A stretch of DNA of 64,000 nt, from positions 288,823 through 352,822 of the forward strand of contig SLTK01000007.1 of assembly GCA_004347695.1 (NCBI GenBank). Reading direction: 5' to 3'. A program made the translations under genes and the position numbers. How positions within the stretch are numbered: the first letter of the stretch is position 1; each line of letters starts with the position of its first letter. Below the pieces are notes generated by a model. It was not told the origin of the DNA. It saw only the letters and a program-made list of their open reading frames with translations, and made no database searches. Shown here in pieces: positions 1 through 9,050 of this stretch. Source of the DNA: Chloroflexota bacterium (GTDB taxonomy: Bacteria > Chloroflexota > Anaerolineae > Anaerolineales > Anaerolineaceae).

Positions 1-454
1 ACACACCCATGGTACGCTTTTGATTGGGCAGCACTGCCGCCACCAGACTCATCGTGGCCGGCAGGGAAATCGCCGACCAGGACAAAAACAGCACGGCGCC
101 AACAATAACCGCCCACCAGGCCGGGATCAGAATTACGATCAGGTAACCGGCCATGGCGACCAGATTGAAGACCAGCAGCGCGCGTTTGTAGCCCAGCCGG
201 TCGCTGAGGTAACCACCGGGGAAGGAATACAACGCGCTGAGCAGGTTGTCCATGCCGTTTAACGCGCCGACCGCCAGCGCACCGCCGCCCAGGGCAAGCA
301 GGTACACCGGCAAAAAGCGCTCGGCCATGTTCTCGCCCATGCCAACCAGAATGGCCATAGCCAGCATGGCTGCCATGCTGCGGCGCAGCCCGAGGAAATT
401 CAAAACCCGCCGGGTCCAGGGCAGGACTTCAGGATTGGATGCTGGATTGGTCAA
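1..454 (-). CDS. MFS transporter, N-terminal part (cut by window edge)
   Basis: The minus strand stays open from a TTG at 454 to the window edge, giving about 151 residues. A GGAGG sits 5 bases before the TTG, which is why I chose that start. The protein has hydrophobic segments separated by short loops and the MFS motif A loop (GGYLSDRLGYKR) between the second and third segments, so it is the first third of a major facilitator transporter. It starts 22 bases after the stop of the copper ATPase gene on the same strand and is probably cotranscribed with it. The substrate cannot be told from this part. Confidence 0.8.
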   Translation of the reverse strand, partial: MTNPASNPEVLPWTRRVLNFLGLRRSMAAMLAMAILVGMGENMAERFLPVYLLALGGGALAVGALNGMDNLLSALYSFPGGYLSDRLGYKRALLVFNLVAMAGYLIVILIPAWWAVIVGAVLFLSWSAISLPATMSLVAAVLPNQKRTMGV

Positions 455-476
455 ACTGCCTCCCGGCAGGCGTGAA

Positions 477-2846
477 TTAGAGGGCAGTACGGCGCAACAA
501 TTGGGCGTTGATCGCCACGATCACCGTGCTGAGCGACATCAGTATAGCACCGACCGCCGGCGAGAGCAGAATGCCAGCCGATGCCAGTACGCCGGCTGCC
601 AGCGGCAGCGCCACCACATTGTAACCTGCCGCCCAGCCCAGGTTCTGCATCATCTTGCGATAGCTGGATTGGCTGAGATTGATGATTTTCACCACGTCCA
701 GCGGGTTATTGCGCACCAAAATGATCCCGGCCGATTCGACGGCCACATCCGTGCCGCTGCCGACTGCAATACCCACGTCGGCGCGGGTCAGGGCCGGCGC
801 ATCGTTGACGCCGTCACCGACCATCGCCACCTTGCGCCCCCTGGCCTGCAGTTCGCTCACCCTGGCATCCTTATTTTCCGGCAGCACCTCGGCAAAGTAA
901 GTGTCGATACCCAGTTCATCCGCCACTGTTTTGGCCACTGCCTGGCTGTCGCCGGTCAGCATGGCCACCTGAACGCCCATCTCATGCAATTTCTCGACTG
1001 CCTGGCGGCTTTCAGGCCGGATCACATCCGCCAGGGCAAAGGAAGCCACGGCTTGCACGCCGGAACCGTCATGATTGGATTGCAGCAGGTGGACCACGCT
1101 CTGGCCTTTGGCGCTGGCCTGCTGCTCAAATTGCGCCAGGGGTTCCGGAAGCTGCGTGGCGAGCATTTCCAGCAGACGCGGACCGCCAACATACAGCATG
1201 TGACTGTCGCTGTGCGCCTGAGCGCCGCGCCCTTTGATGGCCTCGAAGTCGCGCACCGCGGGTAGCGCCAGCCCGCGTTTCTCGGCGCTTTCACGGATGC
1301 CGCGCGCGATGGTATGTTCAGAATCGCCTTCCACCGCTGCAGCCAGCGCCAGCGCGTCATCTTCCTTGAAGCCGTCTGCCGCCGCCAGCCCAACGACGCC
1401 AAAGCGGCCCTCGGTCAGGGTGCCGGTCTTGTCGAACAGCACGGTATCGACCAGGCGCATTTTCTCGAGCGCCAGCCGGTCGCGCACCAGGATGCCGTTG
1501 GTGGCGCCGATTGCGGTAGTGATGGACACCACCAGCGGGATGGCCAGCCCAAGCGCATGCGGGCAGGCAATCACCAGCACGGTTGCCACCCGCTCGATAA
1601 CAGCAATATTAAAGCCGTCCGCGATAACCCAGGCAACGGCTGTAAGGGCTGCCACGCCCAGCGCGACATAAAACAGCCAGCCGGCGGCTTTGTCGGCCAG
1701 GATTTGCGTGCGGCTTTTGGACATCTGCGCCTGTTCCACCAGGCGCATGATTCCCGCCAGGGCGGTCTGGTCGCCGGTAGCAGTGACCTCCACCCGCAGG
1801 CTGCCGTCGCCGTTGATCGAACCGCCAATGACCTTTGCGCCGACTGCTTTATCCACCGGTTTTGATTCACCGGTGATCATGGATTCGTTGACAGCCGATT
1901 CGCCTTCCACAACCTGGCCATCGGCGGGGATGCTGGCACCCGGGCGCACCAATACGCGGTCGCCCGTGCGCAGTTGAGACGCCCGCACCGTCTCCAGGCT
2001 GCCGTCCGGCAGGATGCGTTCAGCGGTATCGGGCATCAGTTTAGCCAGCGCGTTGAGCGCGCCGGAAGCCTGGCGCACGCTGCGCATCTCGATCCAGTGG
2101 CCCAGCAGCATGATGTCGATCAGCGTGACCAGCTCCCAGAAGAAATCGGCCTGACCCGGCAGGAACAGGGTGGCGACGCTGTAAATAAAGGCCACCGAAA
2201 TGGCCAGCGAGATGAGGGTCATCATCCCAGGCTGGCGGTTTTTGATCTCCGGGACTGCCATTTGCAGGAAGGGCAGCCCGCCGTAGAAGAAGACGATCAC
2301 CGCAAAGACCGGCGCAATCCACGTACTGCCCGGGAAGGCCGGCATGGTCAACCCGGTCATCATCTGCAAGCCCATGCTGTACAGAATGACCGGGATCGAC
2401 AGGATCAGCGACACCCAGAACTTGCGCCGGAACAGATTCTCATGCCCGGTGTGGTCCGCGTGGGCACCCTCGTGCGCTGCCGAGGGATGCTCGTGCATGG
2501 AATGGTCGTGTTCAGCCCCGCTCCCTGAGCTAGTCGAAGGGGCGGAAGGCGTCGAAGCGTGCTTATGGCCGGCGTGCTCGTGCATGGAATGGTCATGCTC
2601 ATCGCCAGTCCCTTCGACAGGCTCAGGGACCGGCGGTGTCGAAGCGTGCTCATGGCCGGCGTGCTCGTGCAAGGAATGATCATGCTCGTCACCAGCCCCT
2701 TCGACAGGCTCAGGGACCGGCGGTGTCGAAGCGTGGTCGTGACCGGCGTGGTCGTGCATGGAATGGTCATGCTCGTCACCAGCCCCTTCGACAGGCTCAG
2801 GGACCGGTGGCGGCGAAGTGTGGTCGTGCTTATGGTCGTCTTTCAT
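477..2846 (-). CDS. copB: CopB-type copper-translocating P-type ATPase with repeat-expanded His-rich N-terminus
   Basis: A 789-residue P1B-type metal ATPase that should export copper or silver across the cytoplasmic membrane. Residues 1 to about 136 are soluble and full of His (EHDHS, HEHAGH repeats). The rest has the actuator TGES at about 325, the membrane metal site CPH at about 428 (the P1B-3/CopB signature rather than CPC), the phosphorylation site DKTGTLT at about 472, and the GDGVNDAP hinge. There is no Cys-type HMA domain. ATG at 2846 is preferred because AAAGGA lies just upstream; a GTG five codons earlier would overlap that ribosome site. The His-rich part is built of 29-residue units encoded by 87-bp tandem repeats that each carry a dispersed palindrome. 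No copper regulator is adjacent. CopB-like Cu/Ag specificity is inference from the CPH motif. Confidence 0.93.
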   Translation of the reverse strand: MKDDHKHDHTSPPPVPEPVEGAGDEHDHSMHDHAGHDHASTPPVPEPVEGAGDEHDHSLHEHAGHEHASTPPVPEPVEGTGDEHDHSMHEHAGHKHASTPSAPSTSSGSGAEHDHSMHEHPSAAHEGAHADHTGHENLFRRKFWVSLILSIPVILYSMGLQMMTGLTMPAFPGSTWIAPVFAVIVFFYGGLPFLQMAVPEIKNRQPGMMTLISLAISVAFIYSVATLFLPGQADFFWELVTLIDIMLLGHWIEMRSVRQASGALNALAKLMPDTAERILPDGSLETVRASQLRTGDRVLVRPGASIPADGQVVEGESAVNESMITGESKPVDKAVGAKVIGGSINGDGSLRVEVTATGDQTALAGIMRLVEQAQMSKSRTQILADKAAGWLFYVALGVAALTAVAWVIADGFNIAVIERVATVLVIACPHALGLAIPLVVSITTAIGATNGILVRDRLALEKMRLVDTVLFDKTGTLTEGRFGVVGLAAADGFKEDDALALAAAVEGDSEHTIARGIRESAEKRGLALPAVRDFEAIKGRGAQAHSDSHMLYVGGPRLLEMLATQLPEPLAQFEQQASAKGQSVVHLLQSNHDGSGVQAVASFALADVIRPESRQAVEKLHEMGVQVAMLTGDSQAVAKTVADELGIDTYFAEVLPENKDARVSELQARGRKVAMVGDGVNDAPALTRADVGIAVGSGTDVAVESAGIILVRNNPLDVVKIINLSQSSYRKMMQNLGWAAGYNVVALPLAAGVLASAGILLSPAVGAILMSLSTVIVAINAQLLRRTAL
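2523..2805. repeat. 87-bp tandem repeats inside copB, each carrying a REP-like palindrome
   Basis: The core CTTCGACAGGCTCAGGG begins at 2612, 2699 and 2786, exactly 87 bases apart, and a fourth unit at 2523-2542 carries the same palindrome in the opposite orientation (CCCTGAGCTAGTCGAAGG). All units keep the reading frame. In three the palindrome encodes PVPEPVEG, in the inverted one PSTSSGSG. Related palindromes occur in gene-free DNA at 37818-38156. Confidence 0.9.
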
Positions 2847-2961
2847 GGCTGGTCCTTTCACAAACCCTGCTATGAACTTTCAGGTAATCCCCCTTAATCA
2901 TAATGCACTCTGCAGACCTTGAGACCCGCAGAGTGCATCACAATACAGGGAATACCCGGGG

Positions 2962-3210
2962 CTATGGAATTACATCGTCAACATGCACATGCAGGCCATT
3001 GGCCAGCGGCAGCATGCATAAAAAGCCGTTGCCGTTCAGGTCAACTGCCACGCCAATATGGTGATCGGGGTGATCCAGATGATCGCCAACCGCATGCAGC
3101 TCATAATTGGGCGGGCAAGTGGACGGCGCTTGTCCGGCTGCCAGCACTGGGGAAGCCAGGGTCATCATCAGCACGAGGGCTGCCAACAGGGTCAGGATTA
3201 TTTTCTTCAT
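2962..3210 (-). CDS. Small secreted protein with signal peptide and DxNGNG motif
   Basis: An 82-residue protein with a clear signal peptide: KK start, Leu/Ala-rich core, then SPVLAAG as a likely cleavage site near residue 25. The mature part is about 57 residues with two Cys and a DLNGNGFLC motif that resembles the short calcium-binding or Excalibur-like loop of small extracytoplasmic proteins, plus many His (DHLDHPDHH). AAAGGAG is 8 bases before the ATG. It lies upstream of the copper ATPase on the same strand, separated by 115 bases, so a periplasmic metal-related role is possible but unproven. Family not named with confidence. Confidence 0.7.
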   Translation of the reverse strand: MKKIILTLLAALVLMMTLASPVLAAGQAPSTCPPNYELHAVGDHLDHPDHHIGVAVDLNGNGFLCMLPLANGLHVHVDDVIP

Positions 3211-3379
3211 TTTATTTGCTCCTTTACCGGTAAACCGCAGGTTGTCAATATTTGTTGATAAATTCTATCATAATTTATGGGGCAAGATTATCGCTCTGCG
3301 CCCGCCGGGCAGCGGCGGTGGGGGGGCGCACTCCGCGCCCGCTTTGCCATTGGTTTGGTACAGGGTCGAAGATGCGGCG

Positions 3380-3512
3380 GTATTCGTTTCAAAAACGAAT
3401 AAAACGAATAGCGGTTTTTGGCACACCCGTGGCGGTCGAATTTGCTAAAACCGGCATATATGGTGGTTTTGGGTATTCGTATTCGTTTTAAAAAAAATAT
3501 AGAAACGAATAC
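3380..3512. repeat. Inverted-repeat element rich in CGAAT/ATTCG
   Basis: An 11-base inverted repeat, GTATTCGTTTC at 3380-3390 and GAAACGAATAC at 3502-3512, encloses a stretch with seven CGAAT/ATTCG pentamers in all. No gene is seen. It could be a mobile palindromic element or a cluster of protein-binding sites. Confidence 0.55.
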
Positions 3513-3788
3513 CTGCGGAGTAGGAAAAGGAATCAGTTGGCCAGGTTGTTAAGGTACAAGAATGGATAGTCTTATTATAGAAACTATTTTCTATTTGTCA
3601 AGGACGTGATTGCGGAGCGGCGGTAGGGGGGCGCACAGCGCGCCCGAAGGTCTTAGGGGGTAGATCAAGAGGCCAGGTGAGCCCCCATGCCCGGGCGGGT
3701 CGCGACCTGTCCCTACCGAAAGGCTTCAAAGAAGATCCCTGGCCCGTTCGGATGGGAACGTGGGTATTTTTATGAGCGGGCGGGTGCT

Positions 3789-4120
3789 ACCCGCCCCTAC
3801 AGCCGCTGCGCGATTATTGTCCATTGGCTACCCCGGGTACATTTCACCTGCATCAAATGATCGCGCTGGTCTCCTGACCAGGCGCGCGACCTGACCGAAG
3901 GTCTTAAATGGGGCAGGTCAAGAGGCCTTACCCCAACCAGAAACGAGAGTCGTGCTCGGGCGGGTCTCGACCCGCCCCTACCGGTAACTTTGATCGCGCT
4001 GGTCTCCTGACCAGGCGCGCGACCTGACCAAAGGTTGTAAATGGGGCAGGTCAGGAGACCTTGCCCCAACCGAAAGACCCGCCCCTACAGCCGCTGCGCG
4101 GTTATTGTCTGTTGGCTACC
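3789..4120. repeat. Intergenic direct repeats with hairpin cores
   Basis: About 80 bases starting GATCGCGCTGGTCTCC at 3859 recur at 3992, an offset of 133 bases. Each copy holds the hairpin core GGGGCAGGTC..GCCCC. The flanking motif CCCCTACAGCCGCTGCGCG is also present on both sides (about 3794 and 4083). The 25-base core at 4043-4067 is identical to 44181-44205. The region 3211-4188 has no convincing gene. Confidence 0.75.
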
Positions 4121-4188
4121 TCGGGGACCTTGCTCCAGCCGTCTTATTTTCAGGTTTTCTCCGTTTACTCCGTGGTTCAACCTCTGCC

Positions 4189-6093
4189 TTACGCCGCCGC
4201 TGCCTCCGGCTCGAACTGGCTGTTATACAGCTCGGCGTAGAAGCCGCCGGCCTGCAGCAGGCTCTTGTGGTCGCCCTGCTCGACGATATCCCCATCCCGC
4301 ATCACCAAAATCAGGTCGGCGTCGCGGATGGTGGACAGGCGGTGCGCAATAATAAAGCTGGTGCGGCCTTTCATCAGCTCGTTCATGGCGCGCTGGATCA
4401 ACACCTCGGTGCGCGTGTCCACCGAACTGGTGGCCTCGTCCAGGATCAGGATGCGCGGGTCGGCTAGCACAGCGCGCGCGATGGTCAGCAGTTGTTTTTG
4501 CCCCTGCGAGACGTTGCTGGCTTCCTCGTTGAGCACCATGTTGTAGCCGTCCGGCAGGGTATGCACGAAGTGATCCACATGCGCGGCTTTGGCCGCGGCG
4601 TAAACCTCGGAGTCAGTGGCATCCGGCCGGCCGTAGCGGATGTTCTCCATGATCGTGCCGTTATACAGCCAGGTATCCTGGAGCACCATGCCAAACAGCT
4701 TGCGCAGGTCGCGGCGGGTCAGGCTGCGGATGTCGCGCCCATCGACGCGGATCGCGCCGGAGTCGACATCGTAGAAGCGCATCAACAGCTTGACGATGGT
4801 GGTCTTGCCCGCGCCGGTCGGCCCGACGATGGCCACCCGCTGGCCGCTGTTTGCCCTGGCAGTGAAATTGTGGATCACCGCCTTCTCGGGGTTGTAACCG
4901 AAGCGCACCGCCTCGAAATCTACCTGGCCGCGCACATCGCTCAGTTCCAGCGCACCGGCCGGGTCGGGCACTTCCTCGGGCTCATTCAGAAAGCCAAAAA
5001 CCCGTTCGGCCGCGGCGGCGGTTTGCTGCAGCGTGTTGGAAATGTTCGCCAGTTGCGCAATCGGCTGGGTGAAGTTGCGCACATACTGGATGAAGGCCTG
5101 AATATCGCCGACGGTGATCAGGCTGCGCGTTGCCAGCCAGCCGCCAAGCACCGCCACTGCCACGTAGCCCAGGTTACTGATAAAGCTCATCACCGGCATC
5201 ATCAACCCCGAGAGGAACTGCGACTTCCAGGCCGAGCTGTACAGCGTGGTGTTGAAACCGTCGAATTTGACGACGCTCTTTTCCTCGCCGTTGAAAGCCT
5301 TCATCACCAGGTGGCCGCCGTACATTTCCTCGACATGCCCATTGATGTGGCCCAGATATTCCTGCTGCTCGGAAAAGTACTTCTGCGAGCGGTTCACGAT
5401 CTGCCGGATGAAAACCAGCGAGAGCGGGATGACCAGCAGGCTCGCCAGCGTCATCTGCCAACTGATGGTCAGCATCATCACCAGCACGCCCACAACCGTC
5501 ACGCCGGAGGTGATGATCTGCGACAGGCTCTGGTTGAGCGTCTGGCTGACCGTATCGACATCGTTGGTGACGCGCGAGAGCACCTCGCCGTGGTTGGTGC
5601 CGTCGAAATAACCCAGCGGCATGCGGTTGATCTTCTCGGCAATATCCCGGCGGAAGCGATAGGTCACCTTGGCTGAGACGCCGGACATGATCCAGCCCTG
5701 CACATAGCTGAACAGCGTCGCCAGCAGGTACAGGATGGTCATGGTGATCAAAATGTTGCCGATGTAGGTGAAGTCGATGCCCTCGCCGGTGCCGGCAATT
5801 TGCCCCATGACCCCTTCGAACAGTTTGGTAGTGGCCTTGCCCAGGATCTTCGGGCCGAGGATGTTGAACACGGTCGAGGCCGCGGCAAACAGAAACACCA
5901 CCGCAAAGGACCATTGGTAGGGCTTAAGGGCCTGCAAAAGCTTTTGCATCGTTCCCCTGAAGTCGCGCGCCTTATCGCCCTTTATCATCATGCCCATTGG
6001 GCCGCCGTGGCGTCCCGGGCCAAAACCTGGCCCGCCCGCCTGTTCCCTGGATCCGCCCCCGCTGCGATTTGGATTTCCGCCGGGCATCATCAT
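4189..6093 (-). CDS. Heterodimeric ABC exporter, half-transporter with canonical Walker B (BmrD/TM288-like)
   Basis: A 634-residue fused permease-ATPase half. The first 40 residues are Gly/Pro/Met-rich and cytoplasmic, then six membrane segments (about 60-340), then the nucleotide-binding domain. Walker A is GPTGAGKTT at 424-432, the ABC signature is degenerate (NVSQGQ, about 527-532, instead of LSGGQ), Walker B/catalytic Glu is ILDEATS at about 550, and the switch His is present (IIAHR). The pattern complements the partner gene, which has the degenerate Walker B, so the two should form a heterodimer with one weak and one catalytic ATP site. Its ATG overlaps the partner stop by four bases (ATGA). 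Substrate unknown; a lipophilic drug or lipid is usual for the family. Confidence 0.92.
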   Translation of the reverse strand: MMMPGGNPNRSGGGSREQAGGPGFGPGRHGGPMGMMIKGDKARDFRGTMQKLLQALKPYQWSFAVVFLFAAASTVFNILGPKILGKATTKLFEGVMGQIAGTGEGIDFTYIGNILITMTILYLLATLFSYVQGWIMSGVSAKVTYRFRRDIAEKINRMPLGYFDGTNHGEVLSRVTNDVDTVSQTLNQSLSQIITSGVTVVGVLVMMLTISWQMTLASLLVIPLSLVFIRQIVNRSQKYFSEQQEYLGHINGHVEEMYGGHLVMKAFNGEEKSVVKFDGFNTTLYSSAWKSQFLSGLMMPVMSFISNLGYVAVAVLGGWLATRSLITVGDIQAFIQYVRNFTQPIAQLANISNTLQQTAAAAERVFGFLNEPEEVPDPAGALELSDVRGQVDFEAVRFGYNPEKAVIHNFTARANSGQRVAIVGPTGAGKTTIVKLLMRFYDVDSGAIRVDGRDIRSLTRRDLRKLFGMVLQDTWLYNGTIMENIRYGRPDATDSEVYAAAKAAHVDHFVHTLPDGYNMVLNEEASNVSQGQKQLLTIARAVLADPRILILDEATSSVDTRTEVLIQRAMNELMKGRTSFIIAHRLSTIRDADLILVMRDGDIVEQGDHKSLLQAGGFYAELYNSQFEPEAAAA

Positions 6094-8330
6094 GATAATT
6101 CCTCCATGCTCAACTGCGACAGCGCGATCTCGCGATACGGCTCGCAGGTTTTCATCAATTCCGAATGGGTGCCAATGCCGACCACCTGGCCTTCATCCAG
6201 CACCACAATTTGCTCGGCGTTCATCACGGTCGAAACCCGCTGGGTGACGATCAGCACCGCGCTGTCGGCGGTATTCTCCTTCAGCGCATGGCGCAGAGCT
6301 GCGTCCGTCTTGAAATCCAGCGCTGAAAAGCTATCGTCGAAGATGTAAATGGGCGCCTGCTTCACCAGCGCGCGGGCGATCGACAGACGCTGTTTTTGCC
6401 CTCCGGAGACGTTCGCGCCGCCCTGAGCGATCTCAGTCGCCAGCCCGTCCGCGTTCGAGTCGATGAATTCAGTCACCTGGGCGGTTCCGGCAGCGGCCAG
6501 CAGCGCTTCTTTAGTGGCGCCATCGTCGGCGTAGCGCAGGTTGCTCTCGATCGTGCCGGAGAAGAGTGTGCTCTTCTGCGGGATGTAGCCGATCTTGTCG
6601 CGCAGCTCGTGCTGCGTCACCTGGCGGATATCGACCCCATCGATCAGGATCTGCCCGCCGGTCACATCGTAGAAGCGCGGGATCAGGTTGACGATGGTTG
6701 ACTTGCCGGACCCGGTGGAACCGATAAAGGCCGTGGTTTGCCCCGGCTGAGCAGTGAAGTTGATGTTGCACAGCACATCTTCATCCGCGCCGGGATAGCG
6801 GAAGGATACATTGCGGAACTCGACCGTTCCCTTGAACGGCGCGGGGAAATTGCGCGGGGTTTCGGCGTCGCGAATGGTTGGCTCTGTGCCCAGCACCTCA
6901 GCGATGCGTCCGCCCGAAACTGACGCGCGCGGCAAGAGGATGAACATGAAGGACATCATCAGGAACGAGAAGACGATCTGCATGGCGTATTGCATGAAGG
7001 CCATCATGTCGCCTACCTGCATCTGGGCCGCAGCCACCTGCTGCGAGCCGATCCAGATGATCAGCAGCGACAAGCCGTTCATGATGAGCATCATGGTCGG
7101 GAACATGGCCACCATCACCCGGTTGATGAACAGGGTCGTGCCGGTCAAATCCTGGTTGGCCTTGTCGAAACGCTGCTCCTCGAACGGCTGCATGTTGAAG
7201 GCGCGAATGACCATCATGCCGGAAAGGTTCTCGCGCAACACCAGGTTGAGGCGGTCGATCAGGTTCTGCATCGCCTTGAACTTTGGCAGCGTGACCGAGA
7301 AGACCACCACGATCAGGCTGAGCAGGGCTGCCACACCTACGGCGATGATCCACCACATCGACGAATCTTTGTCGATGGCGCGGATGATGCCGCCTACGCC
7401 CATGATCGGCGCGTAAAACACCATGCGCATCATCATGATCACCACCATCTGGACCTGGGTGATGTCGTTGGTGGTGCGGGTGATCAGGGATGCGGTGGAA
7501 AAGCGGTCGAACTCGGTAGATGAGAAGCCCTCCACCTTTTGGAAGACTGCGCGCCGCAGGTCGCGGGACAGACCGGCGGCTGTTCTGGCCGAGAGGTAAC
7601 CCACCGCGATGCTGCTGACGACCGATACCAGCGTAACCAGCAGCATCAGCAGTCCGGTGCTTAAGATGTAGTTGGTTTGCAGGCTGGCGGCGTTCATGCC
7701 AAGCGTTGTGTACTCGGCTTTTACTGCCTGAGTGGCTGCCTGCTGCACAGCGCTCTCGCCCAGCGCAGCGAACTGGCCTTGCAGTTGCGCGCTGATCTGT
7801 TCGCGCTGCGCCTGCGGTAAATTGCCCAGCAGGGTGAACAGATCGGCGCCGGCCGGCAGGCGAGAAAGATCAAAACCGGCCGCCGCGCCCATCTGGGCCG
7901 CTTTGGTCGGGTCAGCCATCACCTGCTCGACGCCGGAAACCGCCAGCAGCGCTCTGGCCATCACCGGATCGAGCGCAGCGATTTCATCAGCGTTGGTGGT
8001 GGTCAAAACGTAAACCGGTTCATTGGCAACGCCGGGCACCGTTTTCAGCGTTTCGGCGTAATTGGCCGCACCGGCATCGACCAGGGTGTAGGCTGCCATC
8101 ACGCGCGACTGTTCGTCCGGCGTCAGGAAAAGCTGCAAGTGGTCCATCGTGCTGGCGCGCAGGGCGGTGGGGACTGCGTTTTCCACGCCGCCCTGCTGGA
8201 TACCGTTATTTACAATGCGCGATAGATAATCGGGCAGCGCCAGGTCTGCGTTGGCCTGCACGAACAACAGCACGATGGTGAGCAAAATCATGGATAAATA
8301 GGGTTTGAGATACCTGACTAATCGAATCAT
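6090..8330 (-). CDS. Heterodimeric ABC exporter, degenerate-site half with large extracytoplasmic loop (BmrC/TM287-like)
   Basis: A 746-residue permease-ATPase half. Membrane segment 1 is at about 12-35 and segment 2 only at about 220-245, so some 180 residues (about 38-218, soluble, Ala/Gln-rich) are inserted in the first external loop. The ATPase domain has Walker A GSTGSGKST (about 537), a canonical signature NVSGGQ (about 640), but FDDSFSALD at about 662 with Asp in place of the catalytic Glu, and Gln in place of the switch His (VTQRVS). Those substitutions mark the non-catalytic half of heterodimeric exporters. It begins 8 bases after the MarR gene and forms an operon with it and the second half. 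Confidence 0.92.
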   Translation of the reverse strand: MIRLVRYLKPYLSMILLTIVLLFVQANADLALPDYLSRIVNNGIQQGGVENAVPTALRASTMDHLQLFLTPDEQSRVMAAYTLVDAGAANYAETLKTVPGVANEPVYVLTTTNADEIAALDPVMARALLAVSGVEQVMADPTKAAQMGAAAGFDLSRLPAGADLFTLLGNLPQAQREQISAQLQGQFAALGESAVQQAATQAVKAEYTTLGMNAASLQTNYILSTGLLMLLVTLVSVVSSIAVGYLSARTAAGLSRDLRRAVFQKVEGFSSTEFDRFSTASLITRTTNDITQVQMVVIMMMRMVFYAPIMGVGGIIRAIDKDSSMWWIIAVGVAALLSLIVVVFSVTLPKFKAMQNLIDRLNLVLRENLSGMMVIRAFNMQPFEEQRFDKANQDLTGTTLFINRVMVAMFPTMMLIMNGLSLLIIWIGSQQVAAAQMQVGDMMAFMQYAMQIVFSFLMMSFMFILLPRASVSGGRIAEVLGTEPTIRDAETPRNFPAPFKGTVEFRNVSFRYPGADEDVLCNINFTAQPGQTTAFIGSTGSGKSTIVNLIPRFYDVTGGQILIDGVDIRQVTQHELRDKIGYIPQKSTLFSGTIESNLRYADDGATKEALLAAAGTAQVTEFIDSNADGLATEIAQGGANVSGGQKQRLSIARALVKQAPIYIFDDSFSALDFKTDAALRHALKENTADSAVLIVTQRVSTVMNAEQIVVLDEGQVVGIGTHSELMKTCEPYREIALSQLSMEELS

Positions 8331-8338
8331 CGGGTGAT

Positions 8339-8932
8339 TTACTCCTCAGAAAAGGGTCCATGCGCTGTAAACCCGGAATGGGGTTTGCCATCTTTGCACC
8401 TGGCCTTGAATTGTTCGGCCAGTAAGCCTTGCAGCTTTTCGAGCAGCCGGGTAAGCTGCTCCTGCTCGGCTGAATCCAGTCCGGAAAGGAGGCGGTTGAG
8501 AGCATGGATGCGCTCAGGGGCAACCTTCTGCACATAGTCCCTTCCTGCCGGGGTGAGCTGGATGCGAAAGGCACGCAGGTCGGTCGAATCAAGCGTGCGC
8601 TGGATAAGACCTTGCGTTTCGAGGCCGCGCAACAGCGCGCTGATGGTGTTCTTGCTAACGCGCTGCGACTGGCTGATGACGGTTGGGGTCAAACCTGCGC
8701 CGCTGCCAGCCTCTTCATCGATCAACAGGCGCATCAGCAGCCTCCAGCGCGGGCCAGATATATCCAAATCCTCGTCGGACTGGTCATCGAGCCGCCGAAC
8801 CAGGTGCGCCGTTCGCTGCAGCGTGACGAAAAACTCGATGCCGCTGGTATCCTCGATGTCGAACAGCTTTTTCAGGTGTTCGCGAATGTGGGCCCGAACC
8901 TGGTCGTTTTCAGTATCGGCAAAAGGGTGCAT
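8339..8932 (-). CDS. MarR-family transcriptional regulator
   Basis: A 197-residue protein with a MarR-type winged helix: recognition region around residues 80-125 (VISQSQRVSKNTISALLRGL), wing (STDLRAFRIQLT), then a C-terminal dimerisation helix. It is the first gene of an operon with the two ABC exporter halves, 8 bases before the first. MarR proteins next to exporters are usually ligand-responsive repressors of their own operon, and that is the likely role here. GAGGAAAC precedes the ATG. Confidence 0.88.
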   Translation of the reverse strand: MHPFADTENDQVRAHIREHLKKLFDIEDTSGIEFFVTLQRTAHLVRRLDDQSDEDLDISGPRWRLLMRLLIDEEAGSGAGLTPTVISQSQRVSKNTISALLRGLETQGLIQRTLDSTDLRAFRIQLTPAGRDYVQKVAPERIHALNRLLSGLDSAEQEQLTRLLEKLQGLLAEQFKARCKDGKPHSGFTAHGPFSEE

Positions 8933-8978
8933 GTTTCCTCACAGAAAATTAGTAATACATAGAACTATACGGCGCAGA

Positions 8979-9008
8979 AATATACACCCTGCAAAGAGAA
9001 TGTGTCAA
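8979..9008 (-). promoter_or_regulatory. Promoter of the marR-ABC exporter operon
   Basis: On the minus strand TTGACA (9003-9008) is followed after 18 bases by TATATT (8979-8984), about 45 bases before the marR ATG. TAGT and ACTA half-sites flank the stretch just downstream (about 8951-8969) and could be the autoregulatory site. Confidence 0.6.
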
Positions 9009-9050
9009 GGGTGAATTTTATTGTAATAAGGTGGTCAACGTAACCCTTCT

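Noticed and set aside
246-1265. Long plus-strand open frame over the copper ATPase gene
   Set aside because: It is antisense to a gene with full P-type ATPase motifs, rich in His/Arg/Gln, and has no family features.
2523-2805. CRISPR array in the copB repeats
   Set aside because: The 87-bp units are near-identical throughout with no unique spacers, and they are coding.
3797-4069. 90-codon minus-strand frame in the repeat region
   Set aside because: Made entirely of the duplicated intergenic repeat; repeats in its translation and no ribosome site.
4492-5676. 394-codon plus-strand frame over the ABC exporter gene
   Set aside because: Shadow of the minus-strand ATPase/permease gene; composition typical of an antisense frame.
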